From an uncultured Pelagimonas sp. (lineage in GTDB: Bacteria > Pseudomonadota > Alphaproteobacteria > Rhodobacterales > Rhodobacteraceae), in the NCBI RefSeq assembly GCF_947498515.1, contig NZ_CANMKO010000003.1, forward strand, positions 434,001 to 498,000: a stretch of DNA of 64,000 nt, written 5' to 3'. The position numbers and the translations under genes were made by a program. Positions within the stretch are counted from its first letter, which is position 1, and each line of letters begins with the position of its first letter. Positions 9,655 to 19,020 of this stretch are shown in pieces. The notes under the pieces were generated by a model that saw nothing but the letters and a program-made list of their open reading frames with translations, did not search any database and was not told the origin of the DNA.

Positions 9655-10692
9655 CTAATTGACGGGCAAGATGACCGTGAAACAGGTGCCCCGGCCTTTT
9701 TCACTCACCACCTCAAGACGTCCTCGGTGGCGATTGACGATATGTTTTACAATCGCCAGACCAAGGCCAGTGCCCCCCATCTCGCGGGAGCGGTGGCTAT
9801 CGACCCGGTAAAACCGTTCTGTCAAACGCGGAATATGATGGGCATCAATCCCCTGCCCCGTGTCACACACGATCAAGCGAACAGCTTGTGAACGTAACCG
9901 CGGTTCATAGGTTGGACCGGTCAAAGACAGGGTCACAACGGAGCCTGCGCCAGAATACTTGATGGCGTTTTCCGCCAAGTTATTAAGAACTTGTCGGATT
10001 TGATCCCGGTCCCCGACAATTGAAACATCCGCATCGGGCAGGTCGGTTTTCAACTCAACGCCAGAGTCCTTGGCCAAGGCGTTCAAACTATGCGCGGTGG
10101 TTCGGATCACATCCGCCGGGGACATAATTTCCGTCGGGCGCACCCGCTCTTCGGCCTCAACCCGGCTCAACGAAAGAAGATCGCCTACCAGTCGGTTCAT
10201 CCGCTTGGATTCGTCATCCATAATATCAAGGAAACGCATCCGCGCCCCGGCATCATCTCGAGCTGGACCTTTGAGGGTTTCGATAAACCCAATCAAGGCG
10301 GTCAAAGGCGTACGCAGCTCATGGCTGACATTGGCGACAAAATCCCGGCGCATCTGCCCGGCTTGTTCAAAGGCGGTGACATCCTCAAAACACACCAAAA
10401 CTGCTGGCTCCGGTGTCGACTCCACAAAACGCACCGATACCTTATATGTGGTGTCCTGCTGGCCGTCGTTGGTGAGGTATTCACTTTTGCGCGGCTTTGC
10501 GTCCGTGAGAGAGGCCTCAATGGCCTCAATCAACATCGGCTGACGCAGGGCCGTAATAAAATGCCGCCCCTCAATTCCCGTGCCCAATAGCTTTAAGGCC
10601 GGTTCATTCGCCGCCTCAATCCGTTCGTTTGCTCGGATCAAAAGTGCGGGCCAAGGCACTGCGGTCACAAAAGGGGCGGCATCACATTGCAT
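9655..10692 (-). CDS. phoR: Phosphate regulon sensor kinase PhoR
   Basis: Histidine kinase for PhoB. A PAS-like domain occupies about residues 10-110. The dimerisation domain has the phospho-accepting His124 in NVSHELRTPL. The ATP-binding domain has the boxes NLAENAIKYS, DTGQGID and GGTGLGLAIVKHI. The length is 345 residues. No transmembrane segment is visible, unlike the E. coli protein. The ATG overlaps the stop of the upstream trans-sulfuration gene by one base, so it is probably translated with that operon. The pst operon starts 375 bases further on with its own Pho box. Confidence 0.92.
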   Translation of the reverse strand: MQCDAAPFVTAVPWPALLIRANERIEAANEPALKLLGTGIEGRHFITALRQPMLIEAIEASLTDAKPRKSEYLTNDGQQDTTYKVSVRFVESTPEPAVLVCFEDVTAFEQAGQMRRDFVANVSHELRTPLTALIGFIETLKGPARDDAGARMRFLDIMDDESKRMNRLVGDLLSLSRVEAEERVRPTEIMSPADVIRTTAHSLNALAKDSGVELKTDLPDADVSIVGDRDQIRQVLNNLAENAIKYSGAGSVVTLSLTGPTYEPRLRSQAVRLIVCDTGQGIDAHHIPRLTERFYRVDSHRSREMGGTGLGLAIVKHIVNRHRGRLEVVSEKGRGTCFTVILPVN

Positions 10693-11867
10693 TAACTGGT
10701 CCTTGCCGCCTTTAGGCCCTTATCAAAGGCCGCGATCAATGCATCCGGATCTTCGAGCCCAACAGAGACACGAAAGAACCCTTCGGTTATGCCATTCTCA
10801 AGGCGCTCGGCTTCGGGAATGTTACGATGAGACGAGGAATTGGGGTGCGAAATCGTTGTGCCGACATCGCCTAGTGTCGGCGCAAAAGCCAACTCGGATG
10901 CGGTAGACGTAAAGGCGTTGGCCGCCGCGCGTCCTCCTTCGATTTCAAAGCTTACCATATTGGCCCCTTTGCCCCGCAACAGACTCTGGGCGCGGGCGCT
11001 TTCCGGATGATCGGGTCGGGTTGGATAGGCAACCATTTTGACACCGGGTTGAACCGCCAAGAAGTCTGCCAATCTTTGTGCGGTTTGCTGCGCGCGATCG
11101 TAGCGCAGTTCAAACGTCGCCAAACCACGTTCCGCAAGCCAACAATCAAAGGGGCTCCCGGTTAGGCCATGGGTCACCGCATAGATGGTCATCCGCTCCA
11201 TCAACGCCGGGTCTTTGGCCGCAACCCAACCCAATGTCACATCCGCATGCCCCGCCAGCAATTTGGTGACCGAATGCAAAACAATGTCGGCCCCATGTTC
11301 AATCGGCTTTAGCGCGGCGGGCGTGGTAAAAGTGTTGTCGACAACAAGCAGAACACCCTTGGCGGCGCAAACCTCGGCGATGCCGTCAAGATCGGCGATC
11401 CGAATGGTTGGGTTTGAAACCACTTCGACCAAGACCAGTTTGGTGTTGGGCTTGATTGCATCGGCGACGGCCTTGGCATTTGTCGTATCGGCAAGCGATG
11501 TCTCGATGCCATAGCGCGGCAAATCTTCGGCGAGCATCCGCAAAGAGCGGCCATAAAGCTGGCTTCCGCCGATCACATGATCACCTTGCTCGCACAAGCC
11601 CATCAAAACCGCGCTAACCGCCGCCATGCCTGATCCGACGATAATACCGCCATCCATGCCCTCTAGCGCATCAATCCGACGGGCCAAAACATCCGCATTG
11701 GGGTGACCTTCGCGGGCATAGGTATAGCCCTGAACCTCGCCTGCATATTGCGAGTCCAGCTCATCTGGCGTTTGCGAGGCATAGACAACCGATGGCATGA
11801 TCGGCGTGGCAACTGCCATGGATTGGCTAGTCGGAATCGCGACGGGACGTTGCAGGGTGGGTTTCAT
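10692..11867 (-). CDS. PLP-dependent trans-sulfuration enzyme (cystathionine/O-acetylhomoserine class)
   Basis: Cys/Met metabolism PLP enzyme family (MetB, MetC, MetZ, MdeA). Visible are GSGMAAVSA (phosphate cradle), DNTFTTP (PLP ring Asp) and Lys202 in HSVTKLLAGHAD, the lysine that holds PLP. The length is 391 residues. The exact reaction (cystathionine synthesis, cystathionine or methionine cleavage) cannot be read from motifs alone. The ATG at 11867 has GAAGG upstream; a TTG start at 11894 is less likely. It overlaps phoR and follows the carbonic-anhydrase-like gene by 64 bases. Confidence 0.85.
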   Translation of the reverse strand: MKPTLQRPVAIPTSQSMAVATPIMPSVVYASQTPDELDSQYAGEVQGYTYAREGHPNADVLARRIDALEGMDGGIIVGSGMAAVSAVLMGLCEQGDHVIGGSQLYGRSLRMLAEDLPRYGIETSLADTTNAKAVADAIKPNTKLVLVEVVSNPTIRIADLDGIAEVCAAKGVLLVVDNTFTTPAALKPIEHGADIVLHSVTKLLAGHADVTLGWVAAKDPALMERMTIYAVTHGLTGSPFDCWLAERGLATFELRYDRAQQTAQRLADFLAVQPGVKMVAYPTRPDHPESARAQSLLRGKGANMVSFEIEGGRAAANAFTSTASELAFAPTLGDVGTTISHPNSSSHRNIPEAERLENGITEGFFRVSVGLEDPDALIAAFDKGLKAARTS

Positions 11868-11931
11868 TCCAAGACCTTCATTTCGGGGCCGCAAACGGCC
11901 TTAACGGTGTTTTGTAACGATGAGATGACAG

Positions 11932-12453
11932 TTAGAGTTCTGTCAGCTCCTTGGCAAAGAGCGCAGCATTCTGTTGGTAATGCAGGGCCGACCAATTGTT
12001 TTTCTCAATCGCGGCCTCATCCAATTGGCGCACCACTTTGCCCGGCATGCCCATGACCAAACTGCCATCGGGAATTTCCTTGCCTTCGGTGACCAAGGCC
12101 CCTGCCCCAATCAAACAGTTTTTGCCAATTTTGGCCCCGTTCAAAATGGTTGCGCCCATGCCGATTAGGCTATTTTCACCAATGGTACAGCCGTGAAGCA
12201 TGACCTTGTGTCCAATAGTACAGCCCGCGCCGATCTGCAGCGGAAAACCCAAATCGGTGTGACAGATAACATTCTCTTGGATGTTGCTTCCGGCGCCGAT
12301 GCGGATTTCTTCGTTGTCGCCACGGATTGTACAGCCAAACCAGATGCTGGATTTGTCTTCCATCACTACGCGGCCAATCACATTGGCATCGGGCGCGACC
12401 CAAGCGGTTTCGGCAACATCAGGCGCAACGCCTGCCAAAGAATAAACGGTCAT
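11932..12453 (-). CDS. Gamma-class carbonic anhydrase family protein
   Basis: Left-handed beta-helix protein of hexapeptide repeats ([30 protein letters not shown]). His65, His82 and His87 fit the three metal ligands of gamma carbonic anhydrases and of YrdA/CaiE-like proteins. The length is 173 residues. Carbonic anhydrase activity is uncertain, because many relatives lack it. The start overlaps the gmk stop by four bases (ATGA), indicating one operon. Confidence 0.88.
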   Translation of the reverse strand: MTVYSLAGVAPDVAETAWVAPDANVIGRVVMEDKSSIWFGCTIRGDNEEIRIGAGSNIQENVICHTDLGFPLQIGAGCTIGHKVMLHGCTIGENSLIGMGATILNGAKIGKNCLIGAGALVTEGKEIPDGSLVMGMPGKVVRQLDEAAIEKNNWSALHYQQNAALFAKELTEL

Positions 12454-13103
12454 GACAGCTCCTGAAATTCAGTCTGAAGGTTGCGGGCGTGTTCAACGAG
12501 GCTCGGCTGTTGCAAACGGCGCAGGCGTGTGGCGGTGACAATGGTTTTTAGATCGGCAAAGGTCCGATCCAAATCATCATTGACCAGAACATAATCATAG
12601 CTGCCCCAATGGCTAATTTCGTCCCAGCTTTTCTGCATGCGCTTGGCGATCACATCATCACTGTCTTGCCCACGGCCAATCAATCGGCGACGCAGCTCAA
12701 CAATTGAGGGCGGTAGAATAAACACCGAAAGCGTGTGTTGCCCAAGCGAGGAGTTCACAATCTGCTGCGCACCTTGCCAGTCAATGTCGAACAAGACATC
12801 ACGCCCGGATTCGATCGCCTCTTGAACCGGAGCTTTGGGCGAGCCGTAGAAATTGCCGAAGACGTGGGCGTGTTCCAACATGCCATCATCGGCCACTTGA
12901 CGTTTAAAGGCATCCTCTTGCAGGAAATGATAATGCTCACCGTCGACCTCACCGGGGCGTGGCGCGCGCGTGGTGGCCGAAACGGAAAAACTCAGGCTCG
13001 GATCCCAGTCCAACAACCGGCGCGACAGGGTCGATTTGCCGGCGCCCGACGGGCTGGATAGGATGATCAATAGGCCACGCCGATTGTTTTGGCGGTCGCT
13101 CAT
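12450..13103 (-). CDS. gmk: Guanylate kinase
   Basis: Converts GMP and ATP to GDP and ADP. P-loop [10 protein letters not shown] lies near the N-terminus, with [17 protein letters not shown] (GMP-binding) and [10 protein letters not shown] after it. The length is 217 residues. It starts three bases after yicC, a conserved neighbour in many bacteria, and overlaps the gamma carbonic anhydrase gene. Confidence 0.96.
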   Translation of the reverse strand: MSDRQNNRRGLLIILSSPSGAGKSTLSRRLLDWDPSLSFSVSATTRAPRPGEVDGEHYHFLQEDAFKRQVADDGMLEHAHVFGNFYGSPKAPVQEAIESGRDVLFDIDWQGAQQIVNSSLGQHTLSVFILPPSIVELRRRLIGRGQDSDDVIAKRMQKSWDEISHWGSYDYVLVNDDLDRTFADLKTIVTATRLRRLQQPSLVEHARNLQTEFQELS

Positions 13104-13106
13104 GTC

Positions 13107-13997
13107 TTACTCCACGTTCTGAACTTGTTCGCGCATCTGGTCGATCAACGTCTTGAGCGACAGACCCACGCGCGTCAACTCGGCATCGCCGGATTTCGAA
13201 CACAGAGTATTTGCTTCGCGGTTAAATTCTTGCATCAGAAAGTCGAATTTCCGGCCAATCGCGCCTTTGCTCCCCATCAGTTCCCGCGCAGCGGCGATAT
13301 GAGCCTTCAGACGGTCAATTTCTTCGGTCACATCGGCCTTGACCGCAATCATTGCCAGTTCCTGAGCTATCCGCGCTTCGTCGACGGCATCCGCGTTATC
13401 AAGTACGCGGGCCAGTTGCGTCTTTAATCGCTCTTGTTGCTGCGGGGCACGCATTTCGGCCAAATTGGCCGCTTCGTTAACCAATGAGTCGACTTCAGAG
13501 AGCTGCCGATCAAGGATTTCGGCAAGTTTTTGCCCCTCTGAATCGCGCATTTTTCTGAAATCCGACAAAGCATGGTCAAAATCAGTCAGAATTGTGGCAC
13601 GCAGCGCCGCATGGTCCACATCCCCCGCTTCGGTGGTCAAAACCCCACGCAATCCGACGATATCGGCGGCGGTTGACGGTGCCAAAGACAACCCCTTGTT
13701 CATGGCCTCATTTTCAATCTCGGTCATGGCGTCTAGAACGGCTTTCAGCTGCCCGGTTTCAAGCCGCGCAGCCCCTTCGGCCCCCTCGGAAGAAACTCGC
13801 AAAGAAATCTGTATATTTCCGCGACTTAGCGCCGAATTTAGCCGTTTGCGAACCTCAACTTCAAGGCCCTCAATCCAGTCTGGCAATCGCAGTCGAAGAT
13901 CAAGCCCTTTGCCATTGACGCCGCGCAGTTCCAGCCCCCAGACAAACCCATGCCCAGAGCCTTGTTTGCTCGCGAACCCTGTCATTGATTGCCGCAT
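13107..13997 (-). CDS. yicC: YicC family stress-induced endoribonuclease-type protein
   Basis: The protein has the N-terminal MTGFAS motif, the central helical segment and the C-terminal GRKFDFLMQEFNREANTL and SKSGDAELTRVGLSLKTLIDQ of YicC. Relatives in E. coli and others act as endoribonucleases that target some small RNAs. The ATG at 13997 is preceded by GGAGG at eight bases, preferred over a GTG at 14012. The length is 296 residues. It is probably the first gene of yicC-gmk-gamma CA-trans-sulfuration enzyme-phoR. Confidence 0.93.
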   Translation of the reverse strand: MRQSMTGFASKQGSGHGFVWGLELRGVNGKGLDLRLRLPDWIEGLEVEVRKRLNSALSRGNIQISLRVSSEGAEGAARLETGQLKAVLDAMTEIENEAMNKGLSLAPSTAADIVGLRGVLTTEAGDVDHAALRATILTDFDHALSDFRKMRDSEGQKLAEILDRQLSEVDSLVNEAANLAEMRAPQQQERLKTQLARVLDNADAVDEARIAQELAMIAVKADVTEEIDRLKAHIAAARELMGSKGAIGRKFDFLMQEFNREANTLCSKSGDAELTRVGLSLKTLIDQMREQVQNVE

Positions 13998-14199
13998 ATC
14001 AGGAGCCTCCACTTGTGCCAGAAATGGCGTATCGGCTCCTCGCCTTCAAGGCAAGCGTCTGAAGGTTGTGTTAACCTATAGGACACAATTGAGGCGAATT
14101 TGCGTCAAAGCCCTGTTAGTAATACTTCAGTAACGAAGATTACGCAGGATTGGTGGACGGGGGCCCTCCAACGACGCGCCAGACGATAGGAGCGGATAT

Positions 14200-14976
14200 A
14201 TGTTGGGCAATGGTGGAAACGGTCGGGATATCGTGCAGATGTCTGAACGCGACAAAAACAGAAGACTGGCACCTCTGCGCAATGTAGAGGCCTATTGGCT
14301 TGGCCTGTGCCAGGACAATCAAGTGCCGTTGCGCAGCCAGATTGACCCGCGCGGTATGGAAAACGCGCTCGAATATGCGTTCTTGATGGAACGGATTGCG
14401 CCCAGCATGGCTAAAATTCGTGTCGCTGGCTCTCACCTGTCCGACCTGATGGGGATGCAGATCGCTGGCATGCCACTGTCGAGCCTGATTGCCCCATCTG
14501 ATCGCGATCGTTTTGGTCAGGCCGTAACAAAGCTGTTCGGTGATCCGGCGATTATCAAGATTGATCTCAAAGCCGAAGGTGGCTTTGGCAAGCCCGACCT
14601 CGAAGGCCACATGTTGCTCTTGCCGCTGCGCTCTGACTTTGGCGATATGAGCCGCGCCCTAGGTGTGTTTGTGAGCAACGGCAAAATCGGGCGCACCCCG
14701 CGTCGCTTTACCATCACAAATGTAGAAGTGAAACAGGCGGTGTCTTCTGGTATTATTGATCGCCGTCCCGTCAAAGTGACTGAACCAGAACCGACACCAG
14801 AGCGGGCCTTTCGCGAACCTGCGACTCCGTTCCGCGGTATGATGAGCAAAAAGGCGACCGATGACGCCGCCACAACCCAAGGTGTGCCAAAGGTTGGCAA
14901 AACCATTCGTGGCAAAACAGACACCCCAACAGTCAAGCGCGGCCATTTGCGTTTGGTTGTCTCAAACGACGATTGA
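14200..14976 (+). CDS. PAS_5 domain protein
   Basis: Protein of 258 residues with a PAS_5-type domain in about residues 25-170 (NVEAYWLGLCQDNQVPLRSQ, then GSHLSDLMGMQIAGMPLSSLIAP). A basic, Pro- and Thr-rich tail carries no recognised domain. PAS_5 proteins are common in Rhodobacterales and Rhizobiales and mostly uncharacterised; a role in flagellar or cell-cycle signalling has been suggested for some. The spacer before it (13998-14199) contains TTGTGT-N11-ACACAA. It is monocistronic with a terminator 57 bases downstream. Confidence 0.8.
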   Translation: MLGNGGNGRDIVQMSERDKNRRLAPLRNVEAYWLGLCQDNQVPLRSQIDPRGMENALEYAFLMERIAPSMAKIRVAGSHLSDLMGMQIAGMPLSSLIAPSDRDRFGQAVTKLFGDPAIIKIDLKAEGGFGKPDLEGHMLLLPLRSDFGDMSRALGVFVSNGKIGRTPRRFTITNVEVKQAVSSGIIDRRPVKVTEPEPTPERAFREPATPFRGMMSKKATDDAATTQGVPKVGKTIRGKTDTPTVKRGHLRLVVSNDD

Positions 14977-15032
14977 AAGTGATACCAGACTGACAGACTG
15001 AGGACGTTAGGGCCATCAAGAGCCCAACCAAG

Positions 15033-15060
15033 AAACGCTCGCCATTTGGCGGGCGTTTTT
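15033..15060. terminator. Terminator after the PAS_5 gene
   Basis: AAACGCTCGCC, loop ATTT and GGCGGGCGTTTTTT form a hairpin with a T run on the plus strand. It lies between convergent genes and could also slow transcription from the permease side. Confidence 0.8.
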
Positions 15061-15070
15061 TGTATTGCCT

Positions 15071-15832
15071 CTAGACAGCGCGCCAAGCTGTGGCCCGCGC
15101 TTCCCAGCGTTGCACAATCAGGTATTCGACAGCCAACATCACCGATGTAAAGCTGATGGCGTAGGCCAAAACAGACGCTGTATCAAAGAGTTGGAAGTAC
15201 AAGTGAATCTGAAATCCAACCCCGTTTGAGCGCCCCAGAAACTCCACCACCAAAACGATTTTCCAGATAACAGCCAAACCATTGCGGGTGCTGGCGGCTA
15301 CAAAAGGGCCAAGTTGCGGCCAAATCACATGCCGCAAACGGCTCAAGTATGACATGCGATAGACTTGGGCCATGTCGGCCACTCCACGATCTAGCGCGCG
15401 CACCCCTTCGCGGATGGTCACCGTCACCATGGCGGTTTTGTTAAGGGCCACGGCAACAATGGCGGCTAACTCATTGAGGCCAATCCACAAATAACAAAGC
15501 ACAATGATGACCAGCGCCGGTAAATTGAGCATCACTGTCACCCAAGGATCAAGCCAGCGGTTGGCACGCGGGCTGCTTCCGAGCCATATTCCCAGCGCAG
15601 AGCCTACGCCCATCGCCAAACAAAACGCTGCAATCACACGGCCAAATGTCTGAGACATATGAAACCAAAGTTTGCCGTTTTGGGACTCTGACAAAATCAC
15701 CTGCCAAACGGCCGCCGGACCGGGTAAAATGTCGGGATCATTGCCAATTTTCGCGGCAGCAAACCAAACAATTCCAAGACCCAGCAAAGACAGGATGGTG
15801 ATATGAGCCGGCGCTCGTGTGGTTGGTGTCAT
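15071..15832 (-). CDS. NitT/TauT-type ABC transporter permease
   Basis: Inner-membrane permease of the nitrate/sulfonate/taurine importer family, with about six hydrophobic segments and the coupling loop MSYLSRLRHVIWPQLGPFV. The ATG at 15832 is preceded by GGGAG at six bases, so 253 residues; an upstream ATG at 15916 adds a polar stretch without a good ribosome site. No ATPase or binding protein lies next to it. The only matching partners in the window are at 28754-30363, 13 kb away in the same island. It is divergent from the NosR-like gene. Confidence 0.85.
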   Translation of the reverse strand: MTPTTRAPAHITILSLLGLGIVWFAAAKIGNDPDILPGPAAVWQVILSESQNGKLWFHMSQTFGRVIAAFCLAMGVGSALGIWLGSSPRANRWLDPWVTVMLNLPALVIIVLCYLWIGLNELAAIVAVALNKTAMVTVTIREGVRALDRGVADMAQVYRMSYLSRLRHVIWPQLGPFVAASTRNGLAVIWKIVLVVEFLGRSNGVGFQIHLYFQLFDTASVLAYAISFTSVMLAVEYLIVQRWEARATAWRAV

Positions 15833-15931
15833 TTCAATCTCCCTACCGGTAACCATATCGTGACGCGCATCCCCTGCCCCTTGCACCAAGGTCGCATATC
15901 TGGCGAGGCTGCTCATGCTTAGATTTTCCGC

Positions 15932-18040
15932 ATGAAACCTACACTTTTTCTCGCAATCTTTCTTTGGTGTCTAAGCGCTTTGGGCCTTTGGGCCGAGCCC
16001 GCGACCGAGGAAGACATCAGCGCCCGAATATTTGCGCCTATGTCGCTTGGCGAACAGCTTTCCGATGATGGCATTTACGAATTGCTGAATTCTGGCGGTG
16101 CGCATGCCGGTTACGTTTTTCAAACCGAACCAATGGCCCCCTTGCCGGGCTTTTCCGGCGCGCCCATCAATATCTTGGTAGTACTGGACCTTGAAGGGCG
16201 GTTTTTGGATGTTCAATTAATCGACCACAATGAACCGATCTTTGTATCCGGTTTGGGCCAAGCACCGTTCCACGCCTTTTTCGAACAATATCGCGGCCAT
16301 TCGATTTCCGATAGCCTTGTCGTTGGAACACCTTACGGCGGAGGATCGGACGGCAGCGGGTTAGTTTATCTCGACGGCGTAACCAAAGCCACAGCATCGG
16401 TTCGTATCGCACATGAATCCATTCTGGCCGCCGCGTTGCAAGTTGCGCGTGAGAAAATGGGCGGGATCGCCTCTGGGCCCCCTGCCTTTCCAAACCCTGA
16501 CGTGGATGAAAACCTCAGCTGGCGGGAAGCGGTGGATCAAGGGTTGATCAGCCGTCAAACTGTGACAAATGCTGAAATTCAGGAGTTGTTTAAGGGCACC
16601 ATTTGGGAAGACGACGACCCAGAAGCCGTTGATTTTCCGGACGAACCCTTCTTGGATTTATGGGTCGCGGATCTCGGGCCAAAGTCAATCGCGCGGGCTT
16701 TGTTGTCTGAGGATACTGTTGAAGAGCTAGATCTGTTCACCTCGATCTCAACCTTTGATGAACCTATTTTGGTGATTGAAACTGCCCGCCATGGCTTGGT
16801 GTCACCGGAGTTTGTGCGCAATACCGCCCCTGATTGGATTGGCGCCGAGCAAGGCGGATTCCCGATTGCCCTACGCGACGCGGACCTTTTCGTCGAATTG
16901 CACGAAGATGCACCTGATGAGCTTCATGATGGTGTCGCCCTAATACTGCGAACAGATCGGCGCCTTGGCTTTGATCCGGCATCGCCTTGGACGATGAATG
17001 TCACGGCCATTCGAGAACACGGAATGTTCCAGCCCGAAACCGGGTCCGTAACTTTGGCGGCCGACCTCAGCACAGATGAGCGGTTCTTTACCCGCCCTGC
17101 CAAAGTCGAACGTCTGTCGCCTTTCGAAGAAGCCATTCGCAGCCGTCGGGACGATCTCATCCTGTTGGCAATCGGCCTCGCCGTTCTGCTCCCTTTGCTA
17201 TTGCTAGCCCAATCTCGCCTTGCGGGCTTGGCCTCGTTTACCCCCATTCGATTGGCGGTTTTGGCGGCGGTTTTAGGGTTCGTTGGGTGGTGGGGCCAAG
17301 GGCAACTTTCCATCGTGACCCCCTTGGCGTCCTTGCAAACCGCCATGGCCGGTGGCAGCTTTGCCTTCTTGCTCTATGACCCGTTTTCGCTCTTGGTTTG
17401 GATAGCGGCCATTGTTGGCTTTGTCCTTTGGGGACGCGGTTTGTTTTGTGGCTGGCTCTGCCCTTTTGGTGCGATGCAGGAATTAATGCATCATATCGGT
17501 CGTTTGCTGCGCATTCCGACCTATGAAGTGCCCCGCCACATCGACCAACACCTGAAAAAACTGAAATACCTAGCCTTGGCCGGTTTGGTCGCGGTGACGG
17601 TTTACGCCCCCGAGCACATGGACAAAGCGGCGGAGATTGAACCGTTCAAAACCGCGATCACCACCTTCTTTGTGCGTGAATGGTATTATGTCGCCTATGC
17701 TGCGCTTTGGTTGATCCTAGGTTTGTTTGTTTTCAAAGGCTTCTGTCGCTATCTTTGCCCATTGGGGGCATTGATGGCAATCGGCGGTTTGCTACGCATC
17801 CGCAAATGGATTCCGCGCCGGATAGAATGCGGTAGCCCCTGCCAATTGTGCAAAGTGAAATGCAACTACGGTGCTATTCGTCAAACTGGGGCGATTCAGT
17901 ATGACGAATGTTTTCAATGTCTGGACTGCGTCACCATTCACGATGATGACCAACAATGTGTGCCGTTGATCCTCAAGGCCAAAGCGTCAAAACGCGCCCC
18001 GCGTGTTACCGGCCATCCCAACCAAGTGCCAGCCGAGTGA
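15932..18040 (+). CDS. NosR/NirI-like membrane flavin and iron-sulfur protein
   Basis: A signal peptide (about 1-21) is followed by a periplasmic FMN-binding domain (about 75-190). That domain has the motif DGVTKATAS, where Thr would carry covalent FMN. A second periplasmic stretch follows, then membrane segments from about residue 410. The NosR-type pairs CGWLCPFGA and CRYLCPLGA come next, then a C-terminal cysteine-rich region (CGSPCQLCKVKC, CFQCLDC) for two 4Fe-4S clusters. The length is 702 residues. NosR passes electrons to nitrous oxide reductase, but no nosZ or other nos gene is present here. An electron relay between the quinone pool and a periplasmic enzyme of this island is more likely. 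The link is inference. Confidence 0.85.
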   Translation: MKPTLFLAIFLWCLSALGLWAEPATEEDISARIFAPMSLGEQLSDDGIYELLNSGGAHAGYVFQTEPMAPLPGFSGAPINILVVLDLEGRFLDVQLIDHNEPIFVSGLGQAPFHAFFEQYRGHSISDSLVVGTPYGGGSDGSGLVYLDGVTKATASVRIAHESILAAALQVAREKMGGIASGPPAFPNPDVDENLSWREAVDQGLISRQTVTNAEIQELFKGTIWEDDDPEAVDFPDEPFLDLWVADLGPKSIARALLSEDTVEELDLFTSISTFDEPILVIETARHGLVSPEFVRNTAPDWIGAEQGGFPIALRDADLFVELHEDAPDELHDGVALILRTDRRLGFDPASPWTMNVTAIREHGMFQPETGSVTLAADLSTDERFFTRPAKVERLSPFEEAIRSRRDDLILLAIGLAVLLPLLLLAQSRLAGLASFTPIRLAVLAAVLGFVGWWGQGQLSIVTPLASLQTAMAGGSFAFLLYDPFSLLVWIAAIVGFVLWGRGLFCGWLCPFGAMQELMHHIGRLLRIPTYEVPRHIDQHLKKLKYLALAGLVAVTVYAPEHMDKAAEIEPFKTAITTFFVREWYYVAYAALWLILGLFVFKGFCRYLCPLGALMAIGGLLRIRKWIPRRIECGSPCQLCKVKCNYGAIRQTGAIQYDECFQCLDCVTIHDDDQQCVPLILKAKASKRAPRVTGHPNQVPAE

Positions 18041-18084
18041 AGAACCCACTTGAAGGCAGTCACCTAAGCCATTGATACAAAGAA

Positions 18085-18112
18085 AAACGCCCCGCAAATT
18101 TGCGGGGCGTTT
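18085..18112. terminator. Bidirectional terminator between NosR-like gene and molybdenum hydroxylase operon
   Basis: A perfect 28-base palindrome has arms AAACGCCCCGCAAA and its complement. It lies 44 bases after the NosR-like stop and 19 bases after the stop of the convergent FAD subunit gene. Confidence 0.9.
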
Positions 18113-18131
18113 CATAATAATGTCATTAGGT

Positions 18132-18917
18132 TTAGCTCGCGGCGGCAACGGCCCGTTTGGTCATAACCTTCACCAGATGAGCGCGATAATCACCTGACCC
18201 GTGCAGGTCTGAGATCATCCCATCACCCGATACCGAAAGCCCTTCCAAGGCATCGGCGCTGAAGTTACCCGATAGAGCCGCTTCGGCTTCGCTCCACCGG
18301 AACACACCTTCTTCGGAGGCACCTGTCACAGCGACGCGCACACTGTCGGCGTATTTGGCAACAAACACACCCACGAGCGAGAAGCGCGACGCTGGCTGTT
18401 CGAACTTCTGATAGGACGCGGCCTCAGGCACCGGGAAGCTAACCGAAGTGACAATCTCGCCCTCTTCCAGCGCCGTGGTGAACATGCCTTGGAAATAATC
18501 GTCCGCGGCGATGTCACGGTTGTTGGTGGTGATCGTCGCACCAGACGCCAAAGCAGCTGCCGGGTAACAGGCCGAGGGGTCATTGTTGGCCAAAGAGCCG
18601 CCAATTGTCCCACGGTTGCGCACCGCTGGATCACCGATATTGTTGGCGAGATCCGCCAGCGCCGCATAGGCCCCCGCTTCGGCCGCAACGGTCGCGTGAT
18701 TTGTGCCGCCGCCAATGGTGATTTTGCCACCATCAGACGAAACGCCTTTGATCTCATCAATGCCAGACAAGCTGACCAAAACCGATGGCGATGCCAAGCG
18801 CTGTTTCAGGGTTGGGATAAGCGTTTGCCCGCCCCCCAATGCCTGCGCATCTTCTTTGCCCAACGCGGTGGCTGCATCTGCAACGCTGGTCGGACGCTCT
18901 ACGTCAAAAGAATACAT
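18132..18917 (-). CDS. Molybdenum hydroxylase, FAD-binding medium subunit (CoxM-like)
   Basis: Medium subunit of xanthine-dehydrogenase-family enzymes, which passes electrons from the 2Fe-2S subunit to FAD. The FAD motifs are ALGGGQTLIP (about residues 26-35) and NRGTIGGSLANNDPSA (about 101-116). The length is 261 residues, close to CoxM of about 285. It is the last gene of the run CoxG-like, small, large, medium, 103 bases after the large subunit. Substrate is discussed under the large subunit. Confidence 0.92.
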   Translation of the reverse strand: MYSFDVERPTSVADAATALGKEDAQALGGGQTLIPTLKQRLASPSVLVSLSGIDEIKGVSSDGGKITIGGGTNHATVAAEAGAYAALADLANNIGDPAVRNRGTIGGSLANNDPSACYPAAALASGATITTNNRDIAADDYFQGMFTTALEEGEIVTSVSFPVPEAASYQKFEQPASRFSLVGVFVAKYADSVRVAVTGASEEGVFRWSEAEAALSGNFSADALEGLSVSGDGMISDLHGSGDYRAHLVKVMTKRAVAAAS

Positions 18918-19020
18918 TCTTTCATTCCTCCCTTGGCAATCAAAGCGGCTCTCGCCCCTTCATCTTGCCAAATAAACTCCGGGGGTCCGGGGGCTGGCCC
19001 CGGTCCACACCTCTCATCCA

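Noticed and set aside
15932-18040. Denitrification (nitrous oxide reduction) locus
   Set aside because: Only a NosR-like gene is present; no nosZ or maturation genes are found in the window.
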